The notes under the pieces: model-generated | The model's database searches: none | Told to the model about the DNA's origin: nothing | Seen by the model: only the letters and a program-made list of their open reading frames with translations | Assembly (NCBI GenBank): GCA_949372875.1 | Contig: CASIAW010000001.1 | Span: forward strand, 372,001 to 436,000 | Reading direction: 5' to 3' | Length of the DNA stretch: 64,000 nucleotides | Origin: Candidatus Poseidoniaceae archaeon | Lineage (GTDB): Archaea > Thermoplasmatota > Poseidoniia > Poseidoniales > Poseidoniaceae | In this document: positions 1 through 9,424 of the stretch, piece by piece | Numbering within the stretch: the first letter of the stretch is position 1 | Layout: each line of letters opens with the position of its first letter | Position numbers and translations under genes: made by a program

Positions 1-1334
1 CTCGTAAAGGGTTCAAAGAACCCGTTAACAATAAGCCCCATTGCTTCATCTTCGGTAAAGCCACGGCTCATGAGATAGAACAACTGGTCACTCGAGACTT
101 TTGAAACACTAGCTTCATGCTCTAAATCAGAGGTCGAATTACCGATTTCCATGGTAGGATATGTGTCGGAACGTGAATCCTCGTCCAATATGAGTGCATC
201 ACAAACAACTTTCGAGCGGCATCCGGTTGACTTCGGAGTTACTTGTAACAGCCCGCGGTAGGAAGAGCGTCCGCCATTCTTGGAGATTGATTTCGAGAGA
301 ATGTTTGAGGTCGTGTTCGATGCGAGGTGGTGGACTTTAGCACCTGTATCTTGATGCTGGCCTTCGCCTGCATAAGCCACGGAGATGACCTCAGCGTGCG
401 CCCCTTCACCCTTGAGGAGGACCGAAGGATATTTCATCGTCAATTTCGAACCGATGTTTCCATCGACCCATTCGATTGTCGCATTCTTGTGAGCAACTGC
501 TCTTTTTGTGACGAGATTGTAGACATTGCTCGACCAATTTTGGACAGTAGAATAGCGAATCTTAGCACCTTCCATTGCAATGAGTTCCACAACTGCTGAA
601 TGCAGCGAGTCCGTAGAATAACTCGGAGCAGTGCATCCTTCGACGTAGTGAACAGTACTACCTTCATCAGCGATGATGAGCGTTCGCTCAAATTGCCCCA
701 TATTCTTTGCGTTGATACGGAAATAGGCTTGAACGGGCATCTCGACACTAACGCCTTTCGGTATGTAGAGGAAAGAGCCACCAGACCATACTGCGGTATT
801 GAGGGCTGAGAATTTGTTGTCACTGTAAGGTATGACAGTTCCGAAATATTTTTTGATGATCTCCGGATACTCCTTCAACCCAGAATCCATATCCAAGAAG
901 ATGACGCCTTGCTCTTCCAAGTCTTCTCGAATTGAGTGATACACTGCCTCGGATTCATATTGCGCTGTAACCCCGCCAAGCCACTTCTGCTCTGCTTCGG
1001 GAATTCCAAGTCGGTCGAACGTGTTTTTAATGTCGTCAGGAACATCATCCCAAGAGTTCTCTGTTTTGTTTGAGGAGCGAAGGAAGTAGGTTATACTTTC
1101 AAAATCAATCATATTGAGGAGTGAGCAATTGCCCCATTCGGGCATGACGCGCTCAGCGAAGTGGCGGTAGGCCTTGACACGGATGTCAGTCATCCATTCA
1201 GGTTCGTTCTTGAGTTCCGAAATGTCTCGTACAACTTGCTCTGAAAGACCTTTATCAAATCGGATGGTTGAATTTTCAGGGTCGTGGAAACCGTAGCGAT
1301 AATCGCCAATAATTTCTTGTGATTCTTCGGTCAT
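1..1334 (-). CDS. sufB: Fe-S cluster assembly protein SufB (C-terminus cut by window edge)
   Basis: SufB is the scaffold subunit of the SUF complex, on which Fe-S clusters are built with the ATPase SufC. The reading frame is open from an ATG at 1334 down to base 1 with no stop, giving 444 codons, so the gene continues outside the window. The N-terminal part has the SufB hallmarks: an early segment with [14 protein letters not shown], then [21 protein letters not shown] and the segment with HYVEGCTAP, the Cys-containing strand of the SufB beta-helix core. The C-terminal part carries [20 protein letters not shown], typical of the helical end of SufB/SufD proteins. It lies 9 bases after sufC on the same strand, so the two are probably one transcript. 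No sufD is visible; it may lie beyond the edge. Confidence 0.95.
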   Translation of the reverse strand, partial: MTEESQEIIGDYRYGFHDPENSTIRFDKGLSEQVVRDISELKNEPEWMTDIRVKAYRHFAERVMPEWGNCSLLNMIDFESITYFLRSSNKTENSWDDVPDDIKNTFDRLGIPEAEQKWLGGVTAQYESEAVYHSIREDLEEQGVIFLDMDSGLKEYPEIIKKYFGTVIPYSDNKFSALNTAVWSGGSFLYIPKGVSVEMPVQAYFRINAKNMGQFERTLIIADEGSTVHYVEGCTAPSYSTDSLHSAVVELIAMEGAKIRYSTVQNWSSNVYNLVTKRAVAHKNATIEWVDGNIGSKLTMKYPSVLLKGEGAHAEVISVAYAGEGQHQDTGAKVHHLASNTTSNILSKSISKNGGRSSYRGLLQVTPKSTGCRSKVVCDALILDEDSRSDTYPTMEIGNSTSDLEHEASVSKVSSDQLFYLMSRGFTEDEAMGLIVNGFFEPFT

Positions 1335-1343
1335 ATTTTCACC

Positions 1344-2087
1344 TCATGCAGTTACGTCAAGCCAGTCGTATCCTTGATCTTCGAGACGGAGGGCGAGTTC
1401 TGGGCCACCTGTTCGGATAATTACTCCGTCGATCATAGCGTGGACAAAGTCTGGCTTAACAAGGTCCAGTAGCCGTTGATAGTGAGTAATAATCAAGCAT
1501 GCTGAATCTTGAGCCACTTGGTTAATGCCTTGAGCCACGATTCGAAGTGCGTCGATATCTAAGCCAGAGTCAGTCTCATCGAGTAAAGCAAGGTTTGGTT
1601 GAAGCAAGAGCATCTGCAAGATTTCCAAACGTTTCTTTTCACCACCACTGAAACCGTCGTTTACATAACGTGAAAGGAAACTCTTGTCCATAGATAATTG
1701 CTCCATTGCAGCAGTTAATTCTTTTCGGAATTCTCGACCCTTTGGAGGATTTTCACGAACAGAGGAAACAGATTTTTTGAGGAATGTTCCGACTTGAACT
1801 CCGGGGATTGATGCTGGATACTGGAAGGAGAGAAACATGCCAGCACGGGCGCGTTCAAACACAGCGAGTTCTTCCAAAGGTTGACCTTGATAAAAGATAC
1901 TCCCTTGCGTAATTTCGTAGGCGGGGTGGCCCATGACTACATTAGCCAAAGTCGACTTCCCAGCACCGTTTCGCCCCATAATCGCATGGATTTCACCACG
2001 GTTGATTGTGAGGTTAACACCCTTGAGAATCGGTGTACCTTCGACATTGACATGGAGGTTTTCAACTCGTAAGATCTCGTCTGCCAT
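1344..2087 (-). CDS. sufC: Fe-S cluster assembly ATPase SufC
   Basis: ABC-type ATPase that energises the SufB scaffold in the cytoplasm. From the chosen start the protein is 247 residues, the usual SufC length. Walker A GRNGAGKST lies at about 38-46, the signature FSGGEKKR at 146-153 and Walker B LALLDETDSGLD at about 166-177; the Asp-Glu-Thr-Asp-Ser form is characteristic of SufC rather than of transporter ATPases. An in-frame ATG exists 24 bases further upstream, but the start at 2087 has a GGTGAG ribosome-binding sequence just before it and gives the family-typical N-terminus. It is the first gene of the sufC-sufB unit and is divergent from the NifU-like gene, so Fe-S assembly genes face each other across one control region. 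Confidence 0.96.
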   Translation of the reverse strand: MADEILRVENLHVNVEGTPILKGVNLTINRGEIHAIMGRNGAGKSTLANVVMGHPAYEITQGSIFYQGQPLEELAVFERARAGMFLSFQYPASIPGVQVGTFLKKSVSSVRENPPKGREFRKELTAAMEQLSMDKSFLSRYVNDGFSGGEKKRLEILQMLLLQPNLALLDETDSGLDIDALRIVAQGINQVAQDSACLIITHYQRLLDLVKPDFVHAMIDGVIIRTGGPELALRLEDQGYDWLDVTA

Positions 2088-2212
2088 CACGCTCACCCAT
2101 ATACCCCTCACGATACTCCTTTATCAAGTGGTGTAATCAAGCCCAATACCGTTAACAGCGAGGATACCGGTCGGATACTAGGATTGAAGAAGATGAGGCA
2201 TGAGGATGAGTC
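2088..2212. promoter_or_regulatory. Divergent control region between sufC and NifU-like gene
   Basis: This 125-base stretch must hold the promoters for both Fe-S units. It contains a GTTAAC palindrome near 2151 and two GGATAC copies 11 bases apart (2162-2167 and 2173-2178), followed by a partial third copy (GGATTG, 2181). A one-helical-turn spacing suits an operator, but no regulator is identified and the repeats are short. A GAGGATGAG ribosome-binding sequence precedes the ATG at 2213. I see no clear TATA box on either strand. Confidence 0.35.
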
Positions 2213-2674
2213 ATGTCCGACGACGACCTTGTTGCCAAATATGCTGCGGAAGCAAAGGCAGCAATGTCATCGGAGGCAAAACGGAGAATCGATGAATTAA
2301 CCGACCCTGTTGAAGAGGAACGTCTCCGGTCGACCTCGCTTCTCAATTTTATTGGAACTGGGGATTTTATTCCTGCCTTATTATCGAGGCTAGGTGAGGT
2401 CAGAGCTGCTCTGGATGGCCATGGCGGCGGCATTGCTGTATCTGCACTGGATTGGGGCAAAGATACTGCTGCTTCTGAACTCGATTTGGTGCTTGACTTG
2501 ACCGGCGCTTGTTTATCGTGCGGAGCAGCACCTGGAACTCTTGAAGGGGTAAAGACCGATTTAGAAGCGGATGATGAAATATGTCGCATCCGGTTTTCAT
2601 CCGCATTACTCGATACATTCGATGAACTGGGTAGGGAATTTATTCTTGCTCATGGTGCAGTCGAATTTGTCTGA
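2213..2674 (+). CDS. NifU-like Fe-S scaffold/carrier protein
   Basis: Small cytoplasmic protein of 153 residues. The C-terminal half resembles the NifU C-terminal (Nfu) domain: a hydrophobic strand, then TGACLSCGAAPGTLEGV with the CxxC pair at Cys100 and Cys103, which in the family binds a bridging 4Fe-4S cluster. The N-terminal ~60 residues are acidic and helical and are not recognised. Its position divergent from sufC-sufB supports a role in holding or delivering new clusters. The first part of the Nfu domain is unusual (a Gly-rich GHGGGIAVSALDW segment instead of the common start), so it is a diverged member. The start ATG has a good GAGGATGAG sequence upstream. Confidence 0.8.
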   Translation: MSDDDLVAKYAAEAKAAMSSEAKRRIDELTDPVEEERLRSTSLLNFIGTGDFIPALLSRLGEVRAALDGHGGGIAVSALDWGKDTAASELDLVLDLTGACLSCGAAPGTLEGVKTDLEADDEICRIRFSSALLDTFDELGREFILAHGAVEFV

Positions 2675-2688
2675 GTTCGATTCTACCA

Positions 2689-4995
2689 ATGGATGGTTTG
2701 AAAGAGACGGATGCTGGGGTTGATTGTATGGGAGCATGGACTGATGGCCGGCGAGATGACCCAGTCCCCTGTCGAGAAGTCGACAAAGGCTTGTTCGAAA
2801 TCACCTCGAGAGATGGACGAGCAAGGTTAGGCCGACTCCATACAGAGCATGGCATACTCGAGACTCCAGCCTTGTTACCCGTCATTAATCCAAATATTCG
2901 CACTATTGAACCGCGTGAAATGTGGGATAGATATGGAATCGGGGCGCTCATTACAAATTCATACATCATTTGGAAACACGATGCTCTCAAAGAAGTTGCC
3001 ACCACGCAAGGTGTTCACGCTTTACTTGATTATCCGGGAGTCGTAATGACGGACTCGGGAACCTTTCAAGCGTATATTTACGGTGATGTTGAAGTAGGTG
3101 TCGAAGAAATCGTTGAATTCCAGAAAAGTATTGGCGTTGACATTGCAACCATGCTTGATGTGTTTTCGCGACCCGACATGAGTGAAGAACAGGTCGCTCA
3201 ATGTGTTCAAGAAACGATTGAACGAGCACCTGCAAGTGTGGCATCTTCTGGGACAACAATGCTTAACGGACCAATTCAAGGCGGGCTATTCAAACACCTG
3301 CGTACACAATCTGCTCAAGGCATGGCTGAATTTGACTTCGCCGTTCATCCAATCGGAGGAATCGTCCCGGTAATGGAACGTCATCTCTACAAAGACTATG
3401 CGAAAATAATGCTTGCGTCTCTCCCTCACCTCCCTCCAAACCGCCCCGTGCATATGTTTGGCTGTGGCCACCCAATGCTCTTCCCAATGTCGATTGCGTT
3501 AGGTGCCGATTTGTTCGACTCTGCCGCTTATGCTCTGTTTGCCCGAGATGGGCGATTACTAACACCTTGGGGTACACAGAAAATTGAATCTCTTGTTGAA
3601 TGGCCTGAACGAATGCCATGTGTATCGACGTCAACACCTGCTGAAGTTCGCGCTTTAGGTAAAAACGAGAGAACAGTACTCCTCGCCCGCTACAACCTCG
3701 AAGTGACATTGGCAGAACTCGCTCGATGTAAACAGGCTATTCGGGATGGCACTATTTGGCGATTAGCTGAACGAAGGAGCCATCAACATCCTGCATTGCG
3801 TGAGGCTTTCTTGTGGCTTTCCACAAGCCCTCACAATAAAAAACTCGACCTGCAGTTTTTGGATGAACTCATCCTCAGTGACCGAGATGCTGCCCGTGAT
3901 CGGGACCGCAATGCTGGAAAGTGGGAATCATCATGGAACTGGATTGTTGAATCGCAAGAATCTCCACGGAAGGGTGGTGAGCCGTGGGGTGGAGAAGACA
4001 CGCATGTGCGACCTCATATCAACGCCGCAAAAACAGCGCTGAAGCAGCATTGGACACCACATCATCGCGAAGGAAAGGGTTCAGGTGAAGTGTTGGTTGC
4101 TTACGGCACCTCAGGGCCTTGGCGGGAACGTTTGAGTGATCTTATGGCCCGACTTGAACATCATTCTCCAGGCTTAGAAGTGATGATTCAAACACCAATT
4201 GGGCTCTTGCCCTACTCACTAGAAGATCTCAACCCCTTCACCCACATAGATGGGCCTCTATGGCTCTGGCGACGCAGACCAAATCCAATGGAAGTGAGAA
4301 AAGAACTCGTTCAGTATGGCATGGGTGACCGTCGAATTATTTTGGTCGATATGCTTGGAGATGGAATACAAGCCAGAGCACTTCATGCATTGAGCGAGGC
4401 AGGTGTGTTCGGAGTTACCAATCAAGATGGCATTCAAACTCAACCGTTGGAAAAAGAACAACGCGACGACGCGAAAAAGCGTCTACAGCGCCGACATGTT
4501 GCTGATAAAATGGTCTTGTTGCTCAACATGAAGAAAGAAGATGTGGATTTGCTTCTAGAGGACTCAACATTTGTCGTCAATCGATTAGGTCGAGTGAAAA
4601 ATGCAATTATGTCCAACGGCACTCACATTGTCAGCCCACGACTCACCGACGGAGGATTATCGCTTACCGATGGAGGTGCGGAGGAAATTCATGCAACCCG
4701 TGATATTGCAATGCCGCAAGACTTTGAGAAAACCAGCTTGGAAAGTCATCTATTCAAGGGTCCGGCTTGGGTTGTTGTGAACGATGATGCAGAACCCTTT
4801 GTCCGACAAGGTAGAAATGTATTTCACGGCTTTATTCTCGGATGTGACAGTTGGATTTCACCAGGTGACAGTTGCTTAATTGTCAATCAAAAAGGTGAAC
4901 TTATTGGCCATGGAATATCTCAGTGCACGCCAAAAGATATGCAATACTTCAAGAAAGGTGTTGCTGTCAAAACTCGTGGCGGTAAAAAGCAGTAA
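2689..4995 (+). CDS. tgtA: Archaeosine tRNA-guanine transglycosylase (arcTGT), zinc-site variant
   Basis: Exchanges guanine 15 in the tRNA D-loop for preQ0, the first step to archaeosine. The catalytic barrel is clear: MTDSGTFQ with Asp122, GPIQGGLF, HPIGGIVPVM and LFDSAAYALFARDG with Asp277, the two Asp positions used by the family. The C-terminal ~80 residues form a PUA RNA-binding domain (EPFVRQGRNVFHGFI, then PGDSCLIVN, ending VAVKTRGG). The region between is longer than usual; 768 residues compares with about 580 in the Pyrococcus enzyme. The family zinc site (Cys-x-Cys-x2-Cys and a later His) is not conserved: the segment reads PCVSTSTP at 310-317 with one Cys, and the His position is Tyr335. 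A second in-frame ATG at 2773 is a possible start. It begins 15 bases after the NifU-like gene. Confidence 0.93.
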   Translation: MDGLKETDAGVDCMGAWTDGRRDDPVPCREVDKGLFEITSRDGRARLGRLHTEHGILETPALLPVINPNIRTIEPREMWDRYGIGALITNSYIIWKHDALKEVATTQGVHALLDYPGVVMTDSGTFQAYIYGDVEVGVEEIVEFQKSIGVDIATMLDVFSRPDMSEEQVAQCVQETIERAPASVASSGTTMLNGPIQGGLFKHLRTQSAQGMAEFDFAVHPIGGIVPVMERHLYKDYAKIMLASLPHLPPNRPVHMFGCGHPMLFPMSIALGADLFDSAAYALFARDGRLLTPWGTQKIESLVEWPERMPCVSTSTPAEVRALGKNERTVLLARYNLEVTLAELARCKQAIRDGTIWRLAERRSHQHPALREAFLWLSTSPHNKKLDLQFLDELILSDRDAARDRDRNAGKWESSWNWIVESQESPRKGGEPWGGEDTHVRPHINAAKTALKQHWTPHHREGKGSGEVLVAYGTSGPWRERLSDLMARLEHHSPGLEVMIQTPIGLLPYSLEDLNPFTHIDGPLWLWRRRPNPMEVRKELVQYGMGDRRIILVDMLGDGIQARALHALSEAGVFGVTNQDGIQTQPLEKEQRDDAKKRLQRRHVADKMVLLLNMKKEDVDLLLEDSTFVVNRLGRVKNAIMSNGTHIVSPRLTDGGLSLTDGGAEEIHATRDIAMPQDFEKTSLESHLFKGPAWVVVNDDAEPFVRQGRNVFHGFILGCDSWISPGDSCLIVNQKGELIGHGISQCTPKDMQYFKKGVAVKTRGGKKQ

Positions 4996-5071
4996 CACAT
5001 CCGTGTTTGACAAGAAACCGTGGTGTACTTCAAAGAGCGTCTCATATCTCTCTTAACTGAGGGGGCGAGTT

Positions 5072-6082
5072 TTGCAAGACGACCTTATCATCAAAACCAC
5101 AGATTTGACCAAATCATACGGTCCACATGTGGCATTGAGTAAACTCAACCTTTCAGTCCCGAAAGGCGCAACTGGGCTACTTGGACCGAACGGTGCGGGA
5201 AAATCCACTTTCTTGAAAACGATACTCGGTTTAGTTCAAACAACTGAAGGAGAAGGCACTGTCCTTGGTTTAGACATTCGAACACAAGGTGATGAAATAC
5301 GTTCTCGGATTGGTTATATGCCCGAATATGATTCCTTGAATCCAGACATGGAGGCAATTCACCAAGTACGATATTCTGGTGAATTGCTCGGGATGAACCC
5401 CACTATTGCGCTTGCACGAGCGCATGAAACATTACAGTATGTAGGGTTAGGAGAACAACGCTATCGAAATATTGGTAGTTATTCGACAGGAATGAAGCAA
5501 GCGACAAAACTCGCATGTGCACTCATTCATGACCCTGAGTTAATCATTGCAGATGAACCATCAAATGGACTGGATATTTCAGCCAGAAACTACATGATTG
5601 AAACACTCACCAACACGGTCAAAACTGGAAATCGTTCAGTTTTGATGGCTTCGCACCTCATGGATGATGTTGAACGAGTCTGTGACAATTTCATACTTCT
5701 GCACAAAGGTAAACTCGCAGCTCAAGGACGTATTGAAGACTTGAAAGCCTTTGACAGAGAAATTGAGATACATGTTTGGGGAGGTGCATCTCGCTTAGAA
5801 GATGCAATGACGGCAAAGGGCATGAGTGTTCGAAGAGAGGGAAGAGTCATGAGAATTCTTCACGAACAAGAGGATACAACCACACATATTTTGCAATGTG
5901 CTGCGGATGTCGGTGCACAAATTCGAAGAATGCATGAGTATGAAGCGTCATTGGAAGATTTATTTCTCTCTATAATGGAAAATTTAGGATACGAAGTCAA
6001 ATCCAGTGAAGATTTACTCGCTTCACCTGTTCAAGCCCGTAAAGTCGATGCTCCAGAACACATGGGTGGTGGTTCATCATGA
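5072..6082 (+). CDS. ABC transporter ATP-binding protein (first of two in operon)
   Basis: Nucleotide-binding subunit of an ABC-2-type exporter, 336 residues. Walker A GPNGAGKST lies near 42-50, the signature is YSTGMKQ in place of the classic LSGGQ, Walker B is LIIADEPSNGLD and the H-loop is MASH. A C-terminal ~110-residue extension with predicted regulatory character follows the ATPase fold, as in many drug- or polysaccharide-type ABC-2 ATPases. The start is probably TTG at 5072, preceded by GAGGGGG; no better ATG exists before the conserved N-terminus. It opens a five-gene operon: its stop overlaps the start of the next gene by four bases (ATGA). The substrate is unknown. Confidence 0.9.
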   Translation: MQDDLIIKTTDLTKSYGPHVALSKLNLSVPKGATGLLGPNGAGKSTFLKTILGLVQTTEGEGTVLGLDIRTQGDEIRSRIGYMPEYDSLNPDMEAIHQVRYSGELLGMNPTIALARAHETLQYVGLGEQRYRNIGSYSTGMKQATKLACALIHDPELIIADEPSNGLDISARNYMIETLTNTVKTGNRSVLMASHLMDDVERVCDNFILLHKGKLAAQGRIEDLKAFDREIEIHVWGGASRLEDAMTAKGMSVRREGRVMRILHEQEDTTTHILQCAADVGAQIRRMHEYEASLEDLFLSIMENLGYEVKSSEDLLASPVQARKVDAPEHMGGGSS

Positions 6083-7119
6083 GCGAATTGGGTGAAGTTC
6101 CTAAGCCAATGCCCGTTGAATTCGCTGCTGAAGCCCCAGTGACTGGTAAGGTCCGCCTCGATGCGGCTTGGGGCTCGACTGAAGGTGATGAGGACCTCAC
6201 GGCGGCATCAACTACAGTCGGTAAATCTGATGGACAGATCTTCAAACAACAATACAAACAATGGAATGGAGAACTCAATCCTCGTTGGATGCGTAATTGG
6301 GCCATTCTTCGACATCATTTACTCGGGATCTTCAAAAAGGGCCATCGACCGTGGGGGATACCAATTCGATTGTATCTACTCGTCGTCTTTGTAGCCTCTC
6401 TTTCCGATGTTGGCATGACGTTGGTCTCGGGACTCATCGGTGATTCTGGACTGCATTCGGTTTGGGGCGTAAGCCGAGATAACCTCTATGCACATGTACT
6501 CGGATTCTTTCCACGAAACATGCTCTATTACCCTGTAGTCGCAGCGTTATTGGTTGGAGGTGTTATTTCCGAAGACCGGCAGCACGGAACTTCTGCACTC
6601 TATTTTTCTCGACCAATCACTCGTTTTGATTATGTGGCAATGAAATTTATTTCTGTCGCTATGATTCAAGGCATCCTCATTTTAGTCACCTTAGCCCTCT
6701 ATTACTTCGCTGAAATCGCCACAATGGGCCGTGGTTGGGCATGGATTATTGATACATTTCCACTCTTCCTAGCCACCGTATTTAGTGCACTACTCCTCAT
6801 ATTCACATACACCAGCATAGGACTCTCTCTTTCGAGTGTATCCAATGGTAAATTCTTCCCAGGTATTGCGTTGCTGTCCATCATTCTTGGAACGAAAGTA
6901 TTGGCGTTCATTTCCTCCAACCTCTTTGATCGTGAGATTCTTTACTTGCTATCGCCGTATGATTGTTTAGCCCATGTCGGCCAAGCAATTATTGGTACTC
7001 AACCAACCTATGACCAGTATTCATGGACATGGTCATTGGCTTCACTTGTAGCAATGAACGGTATTGCGTTGTATGTATTGAGCACACGAGTATCATCAAT
7101 GGAGGTGACTCGAGAATGA
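6079..7119 (+). CDS. ABC-2 type transporter permease
   Basis: Membrane subunit, 346 residues, with a ~95-residue N-terminal cytoplasmic part and about six hydrophobic segments. The stretch with GGVISEDRQHGTSALYFSRP followed by ITRFDYVAMK matches the ABC-2 permease pattern in which an acidic residue and GT precede a Pro-Ile-Xaa-Arg motif and a Lys before a membrane helix. It overlaps the upstream ATPase gene and the downstream ATPase gene by four bases each, so translation of the three is coupled. It most likely pairs with one or both operon ATPases to form the pore. The long charged N-terminus is not recognised. Confidence 0.85.
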   Translation: MSELGEVPKPMPVEFAAEAPVTGKVRLDAAWGSTEGDEDLTAASTTVGKSDGQIFKQQYKQWNGELNPRWMRNWAILRHHLLGIFKKGHRPWGIPIRLYLLVVFVASLSDVGMTLVSGLIGDSGLHSVWGVSRDNLYAHVLGFFPRNMLYYPVVAALLVGGVISEDRQHGTSALYFSRPITRFDYVAMKFISVAMIQGILILVTLALYYFAEIATMGRGWAWIIDTFPLFLATVFSALLLIFTYTSIGLSLSSVSNGKFFPGIALLSIILGTKVLAFISSNLFDREILYLLSPYDCLAHVGQAIIGTQPTYDQYSWTWSLASLVAMNGIALYVLSTRVSSMEVTRE

Positions 7120-8108
7120 TTCCGGATTTTGACCAACAGGGCAAAGCCGAAACAAAGGAGTGGGCACCCGAGGCAAACGCACCAGCAATTCTCTTGGAGA
7201 ATGTCTCGAAAAGTTACGGTAGGATTTTTGCTTTATCCAACATCACTTTAGCTTTGAACGGTGGTGTCACTGGGGTGTTAGGGATGAATGGAGCAGGGAA
7301 ATCTACACTGTTCAATATCCTCATGGGTAAACTCAAAGTGAGCCAAGGAACCGTCAAACTGTTCGGCACAGATCCATGGAAAAATCCTGCACCTTATGCC
7401 CGAATCGGCTTTGTCCCCGAGCATGAAAAGATGTATGATTGGATGACAGGTCATGAATTTGTGTCAACATTTGCCCGATTAAATGGTCTGACACGTGATG
7501 AAGCGAAAATTGAAGCGGACCGTGTATTGGAATTCGTTGGCTTAACCGATGTCGTTCACAAAAAAATCGGACAGTACTCAAAGGGTATGCGGCAAAGAGT
7601 GAAAATCGCCCATGCTTTAGTGAATGACCCCGAATTGATTATCCTTGACGAACCACTTCAGGGATGTGACCCCTTAGCCCGTACCACGATTATGAATGTC
7701 ATCCGTGAACTTGGAAGAATGGGACGAACGGTTCTTGTGAGCAGCCACATTTTACAAGAAATCGAACGAATTACTGAACAAATTGTGATTCTACATCAAG
7801 GCCGGCTACTTGCCTTAGGAAATCTACATTCGATTCGTGAACGGCTGGATAAGATACCTCACCGTATTTCGATTCAAACGGACTCACCTAAGCAACTAGC
7901 AAAAGACCTCATCGATATCGATGAAGTGTTTGGAATCTCTTTCCCTGACGGTCAAAATCTTTCGATTCAAACCCACAACCTCGGTGCGATTCATTCGAAA
8001 CTGCCGGGCATAATCGTAGAGAATAATCACAAGGTGAACGCTATTGACAATCCTGATGATGACCTTGCTTCAATACTTGGATACTTAACTTCTGGAGGAA
8101 GAGTCTAA
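7116..8108 (+). CDS. ABC transporter ATP-binding protein (second of two in operon)
   Basis: Second nucleotide-binding subunit, 330 residues from the chosen start. Walker A is GMNGAGKST, the signature YSKGMRQR, Walker B LIILDEPLQGCDPLA and the H-loop SSH. The ATG at 7116 is preceded by a near-perfect GGAGGTGA ribosome-binding site and overlaps the previous stop as ATGA; this decides it over a longer reading frame beginning at 7023 inside the permease gene. The sequence is clearly related to the first ATPase but not a recent copy. Two different ATPases beside two different permeases suggest either a heteromeric exporter or two exporters working on one process. Confidence 0.92.
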   Translation: MIPDFDQQGKAETKEWAPEANAPAILLENVSKSYGRIFALSNITLALNGGVTGVLGMNGAGKSTLFNILMGKLKVSQGTVKLFGTDPWKNPAPYARIGFVPEHEKMYDWMTGHEFVSTFARLNGLTRDEAKIEADRVLEFVGLTDVVHKKIGQYSKGMRQRVKIAHALVNDPELIILDEPLQGCDPLARTTIMNVIRELGRMGRTVLVSSHILQEIERITEQIVILHQGRLLALGNLHSIRERLDKIPHRISIQTDSPKQLAKDLIDIDEVFGISFPDGQNLSIQTHNLGAIHSKLPGIIVENNHKVNAIDNPDDDLASILGYLTSGGRV

Positions 8109-9424
8109 TGGCGACAAAACCAGATACAAGATTTCAATCCCTCGATCGTAAAGCCTCGGCAATTGTCGAATTTACACTCCGTCAATACCGAACTAAAAAA
8201 TCGACTTGGGTTGTGTTAGGTGTTGGATTCACCGCTCTCGCCCTCATCTTCCTGATTTACATTGATGTAATGGCCTCAGAATTTGAAGCAATCGACAATG
8301 ATGGAGATTCCACAGATTATGATAACGATGGATATCCAAAAGGCCAAGAGTTGCGGCTGGGAACTGACCCGTGGGATGATGAGTCTCACCCGGGACTCTT
8401 CGACCCTCCTGTTGAACCAGACCCCGCCTCGATGTACATTAACGAAGATGGTTTTGACTGGGATGTGACCTCGGAATTAGGTACGCAATCTACTGGAATT
8501 GACGACGATGGAGATTGCTTAGAATCAAACAAAACTGCATCGCAAAAAGACACAAATGATAACGGTGTCCCATGTGATGTTGTCGTCGAATTTTATCGAA
8601 TGCAAGATGGACAAATCTACTCGAACATTGAATCGGATTCGGGTGTTGACGAAGACCCTGATGAAGATGCCTATGCCAAAGAAGCCATTCACCTTGCATT
8701 TGTTCTTTCCATCGGTAAACTTGGATTTGTGCTCCTTCTCGGGATATTCTTGCCTCTGTTTATGGCAACCGGGTTAATTCGAGATGAGATGAATTCGGGC
8801 ACGATGCACTTCATGCTCGCTAAACCCATTTCTCGCAGTGAAGTCTTCTTGTATCGCACATTGGGATATCTCGGTGTTGTGTGGCCTTACGTCATATTCC
8901 TCGGGATTCTCGGTGCACTCGTATCGGGATTTGTTGGACCAAGCGACGGCTTCTTCAGATTTGCAGACCTCGGTGTTTGGTTGGCCATTGTTTTCGCCAC
9001 AATGATGGCAACGCTTGTCTACGGGATGCTGTTTAACGCTCTTGGAGTCTTATGGAAATATGGAATCATACTTGCAATACCCTTTGCCGCATGGGAACTC
9101 GGGATGGCATTGCTTTCTATGGGAGTCCCAGATTCGACCTTGCTGAGATTCTCGGTCATTGGTTGGGCGCTGATGATTGTTGATGCAGCAGCAATGATTG
9201 TCTGGCCAAACCTCGACTTATTCATCCTCATGGGCAATTGGGGCGGTAGTGATGATTTCAATTATCTCCAAGGTTCCGAACCGCTCAACTTCTTTTCATC
9301 CAAACCAGGGCTTGGTTTATCTGCATTTACTGCGCTGATTATTTCGACACTTGTCTTGCTGTTCCAAGCGGCTCTTTCATGGTTCATCGGTGGAGCGCTA
9401 TTCAAGAGTAAGGAGATACAGTAA
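8108..9424 (+). CDS. ABC-2 permease with acidic Ca-binding-like extracellular insert
   Basis: 438-residue membrane protein. One membrane helix at about 36-57 is followed by an insert of roughly 140 residues, then about five helices. The segment LIRDEMNSGTMHFMLAKPIS is the ABC-2 permease motif. The insert (bases ~8281-8690) is rich in Asp-Xaa-Asp repeats: DNDGDSTDYDNDG, DDDGDCLESN and DTNDNGVPCD. These resemble thrombospondin type 3 or EF-hand-like calcium loops and place the insert on the outer face. One Cys lies in each of the last two loops, so a disulfide is possible. The start ATG shares one base with the previous stop (TAATG) and a GGAGGAAGAG sequence lies before it. Confidence 0.85.
   Translation: MATKPDTRFQSLDRKASAIVEFTLRQYRTKKSTWVVLGVGFTALALIFLIYIDVMASEFEAIDNDGDSTDYDNDGYPKGQELRLGTDPWDDESHPGLFDPPVEPDPASMYINEDGFDWDVTSELGTQSTGIDDDGDCLESNKTASQKDTNDNGVPCDVVVEFYRMQDGQIYSNIESDSGVDEDPDEDAYAKEAIHLAFVLSIGKLGFVLLLGIFLPLFMATGLIRDEMNSGTMHFMLAKPISRSEVFLYRTLGYLGVVWPYVIFLGILGALVSGFVGPSDGFFRFADLGVWLAIVFATMMATLVYGMLFNALGVLWKYGIILAIPFAAWELGMALLSMGVPDSTLLRFSVIGWALMIVDAAAMIVWPNLDLFILMGNWGGSDDFNYLQGSEPLNFFSSKPGLGLSAFTALIISTLVLLFQAALSWFIGGALFKSKEIQ

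Noticed and set aside
440-823. Separate genes in other frames within the sufB region (both strands)
   Set aside because: They overlap a continuous conserved SufB frame and look like no known protein.
7023-7115. Earlier start of the second ABC ATPase
   Set aside because: It lies inside the permease gene; the ATG at 7116 has a GGAGGTGA site and the usual ATGA overlap.
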